Positions 39,615 to 40,389 of a DNA stretch of 40,389 nucleotides are shown in pieces (position 1 is the first letter of the stretch; each line of letters opens with the position of its first letter). This DNA comes from Bryobacteraceae bacterium (GTDB lineage: Bacteria; Acidobacteriota; Terriglobia; Bryobacterales; Bryobacteraceae). The notes beneath the pieces are model-generated. The model was not told where the DNA came from. It searched no databases and worked only from the letters and a program-made list of their open reading frames with translations. The stretch spans positions 1-40,389 of the forward strand of contig JAICLJ010000023.1 of NCBI GenBank assembly GCA_025927575.1, in the 5' to 3' direction. The position numbers and the translations under genes were made by a program.

Positions 39615-40052
39615 TTACTTCAACAAGTCGATCGAACGCTGGATCATTTCTTTCACTGACGTCATGGACGCCACGTTAGCTTCGTAACCGCGTGAAGCGC
39701 CTAGTAGGTCTACCATTTCCTCTGCCGGGTTCAATCTCGGTAATGACACGTAGCCATCGGGGCCGGCATCAGGATGACCGGGCATGTAGCGGCGTTCCGG
39801 CGCCCGCTGGTCGACTATGATGTCCGATACGGTCACGCCCTGAGATTCGCTATCTCCCGCCTCAGCTAGTACACCGGCAAACGGAGAAGCAACCGGCTCC
39901 GACTGGAATACGACGTCTTTCCGGCGGTATGGACCTCCGGCCGGAGTACGGGTTGTTTCGGCATTCGCTATATTTTCAACCAACAGCTCGGCGCGAACTC
40001 GCTGGGCGTTCATTCCTGAAGCGCTGACGGATAATGCGGAGAAAAGGCTCAC
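39615..40052 (-). CDS. flgC: Flagellar proximal rod protein FlgC
   Basis: This 145-residue rod protein has the N-terminal SALSVSASGMNAQRVRAELL and VENIANAETTRTPAGGPYRR, the middle block SDIIVDQRAPERRYMPGHPD, and the C-terminal EEMVDLLGASRGYEANVASM. These are all standard FlgC elements. The start is GTG, overlapping the flgB stop as GTGA, with GGACAGGG upstream. Length is normal. Confidence 0.95.
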   Translation of the reverse strand: MSLFSALSVSASGMNAQRVRAELLVENIANAETTRTPAGGPYRRKDVVFQSEPVASPFAGVLAEAGDSESQGVTVSDIIVDQRAPERRYMPGHPDAGPDGYVSLPRLNPAEEMVDLLGASRGYEANVASMTSVKEMIQRSIDLLK

Positions 40053-40389
40053 GATCCCTGTCCTTCATTGATAGCCGATTTCAAAATTTGAAATCGACTT
40101 CGCAACAGATTGGTGACCGCGGAAAAACGAATCGAGTTTTCCGATAGTAGCCGCGCTTCCCGATCGAGGTTTACGCTGTTGCCGTCGTTTTTAATTCGAA
40201 TGCCGGTTACTTCCTGGGGATGAATGGCGGAGCCACCTTGCAGCAACGCCTGGAACTCGGACTGGAAGTCCAGATCGAGAGTTCGGTAGCCGGGAGTGTC
40301 CGCGTTCGCAATGTTCGAGGCAACGAGCTTCTGACGGCTCGCGGTGACATCGAGATATTTCTCGAGCGAGTTCGATACCGGGTCTAGCA
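40049..40389 (-). CDS. flgB: Flagellar proximal rod protein FlgB (5' edge of gene cut by window)
   Basis: The coding frame runs to the window edge and encodes LDPVSNSLEKYLDVTASRQK, then LVASNIANADTPGYRTLDLD, the FlgB signature, continuing through IHPQEVTGIRIKNDGNSVNL and the C-terminal helix FSAVTNLLRSRFQILKSAIN. The edge codon reads TG on the minus strand, just before LDPV, so the start codon (probably ATG) has only its first base outside the window. The protein would be about 113 residues, a usual length. It heads the flgB-flgC-fliE-fliF-fliG-fliH-fliI-fliJ block; any promoter lies outside. Confidence 0.94.
   Translation of the reverse strand, partial: LDPVSNSLEKYLDVTASRQKLVASNIANADTPGYRTLDLDFQSEFQALLQGGSAIHPQEVTGIRIKNDGNSVNLDREARLLSENSIRFSAVTNLLRSRFQILKSAINEGQGS

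Noticed and set aside
1-40389. Insertion sequences, CRISPR arrays, tRNA/rRNA genes, phage remnants
   Set aside because: No transposase or integrase motifs, no regularly spaced repeats and no tRNA-like cloverleaf were seen on either strand; the flagellar region reads as vertically inherited.

Overview
The window looks like a chromosomal segment of an Acidobacteriota bacterium, most likely of the Bryobacterales/Solibacter type. The base composition is moderately GC-rich. There is a long Oar-like TonB-dependent transporter with an N-terminal carboxypeptidase-regulatory domain, PQQ-type and GMC oxidoreductases, tandem AhpD-like proteins, soil-type carbohydrate enzymes, and a Gram-negative flagellar set that includes L- and P-ring genes. 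The taxonomic call is inference from gene style; no rRNA is present.

Region 1 (1-15075) is metabolic. It starts with the tail of a rhodanese-domain protein, a KDPG-type aldolase and an SPL-family radical SAM protein whose last residues form a sliding-clamp-binding-like peptide. A minus-strand unit follows in transcription order: two tandem AhpD/carboxymuconolactone decarboxylase-like proteins, a TonB-dependent transporter, an MFS transporter and a GMC oxidoreductase. A good sigma70-like promoter and a leader inverted repeat sit at its head. Upstream lie a Tat-exported beta-helix (pectate-lyase-like) protein, a cytochrome c-PQQ sugar dehydrogenase, a truncated haemoglobin and a secreted GH27 alpha-galactosidase. 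Together these suggest uptake and oxidation of plant-derived sugars or alcohols.

Region 2 (15149-40389) is a flagellar supercluster in four blocks. Block A (minus): fliK, flgD, flgE, fliN, fliO, fliP, fliQ, fliR, flhB, flhA, a FlhF-like protein, fliA and a second FliN-type protein. Block B (plus): flgF, flgG, flgA, flgH, flgI, flgJ. It diverges from block A over a 222-base spacer that holds two matching sigma54-like elements. A lone fliS (minus) sits next. Block C (plus): lytic transglycosylase, fliM and a third FliN. Block D (minus): flgB, flgC, fliE, fliF, fliG, fliH, fliI, fliJ and an unknown small protein behind a hairpin. Many neighbours overlap by four bases (ATGA or GTGA), so translation is probably coupled.

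The hook-basal body, export gate, ATPase complex and C-ring are essentially complete. Flagellin, filament cap, hook-filament junction proteins, stator, FlgM, FlhG and chemotaxis genes are not in this window. Several parts deviate from the textbook. The FlhF homologue has lost its GTPase domain and gained a C-terminal membrane anchor. FliM lacks the usual N-terminal CheY-binding peptide. Three FliN-type proteins are encoded, one fused to a CheC/CheX-like region. FlgH lacks its lipobox cysteine, FlgD and FlgJ are minimal, and FliK carries an internal tandem duplication. The set as a whole suggests a flagellum whose placement control and switch differ from the standard model.
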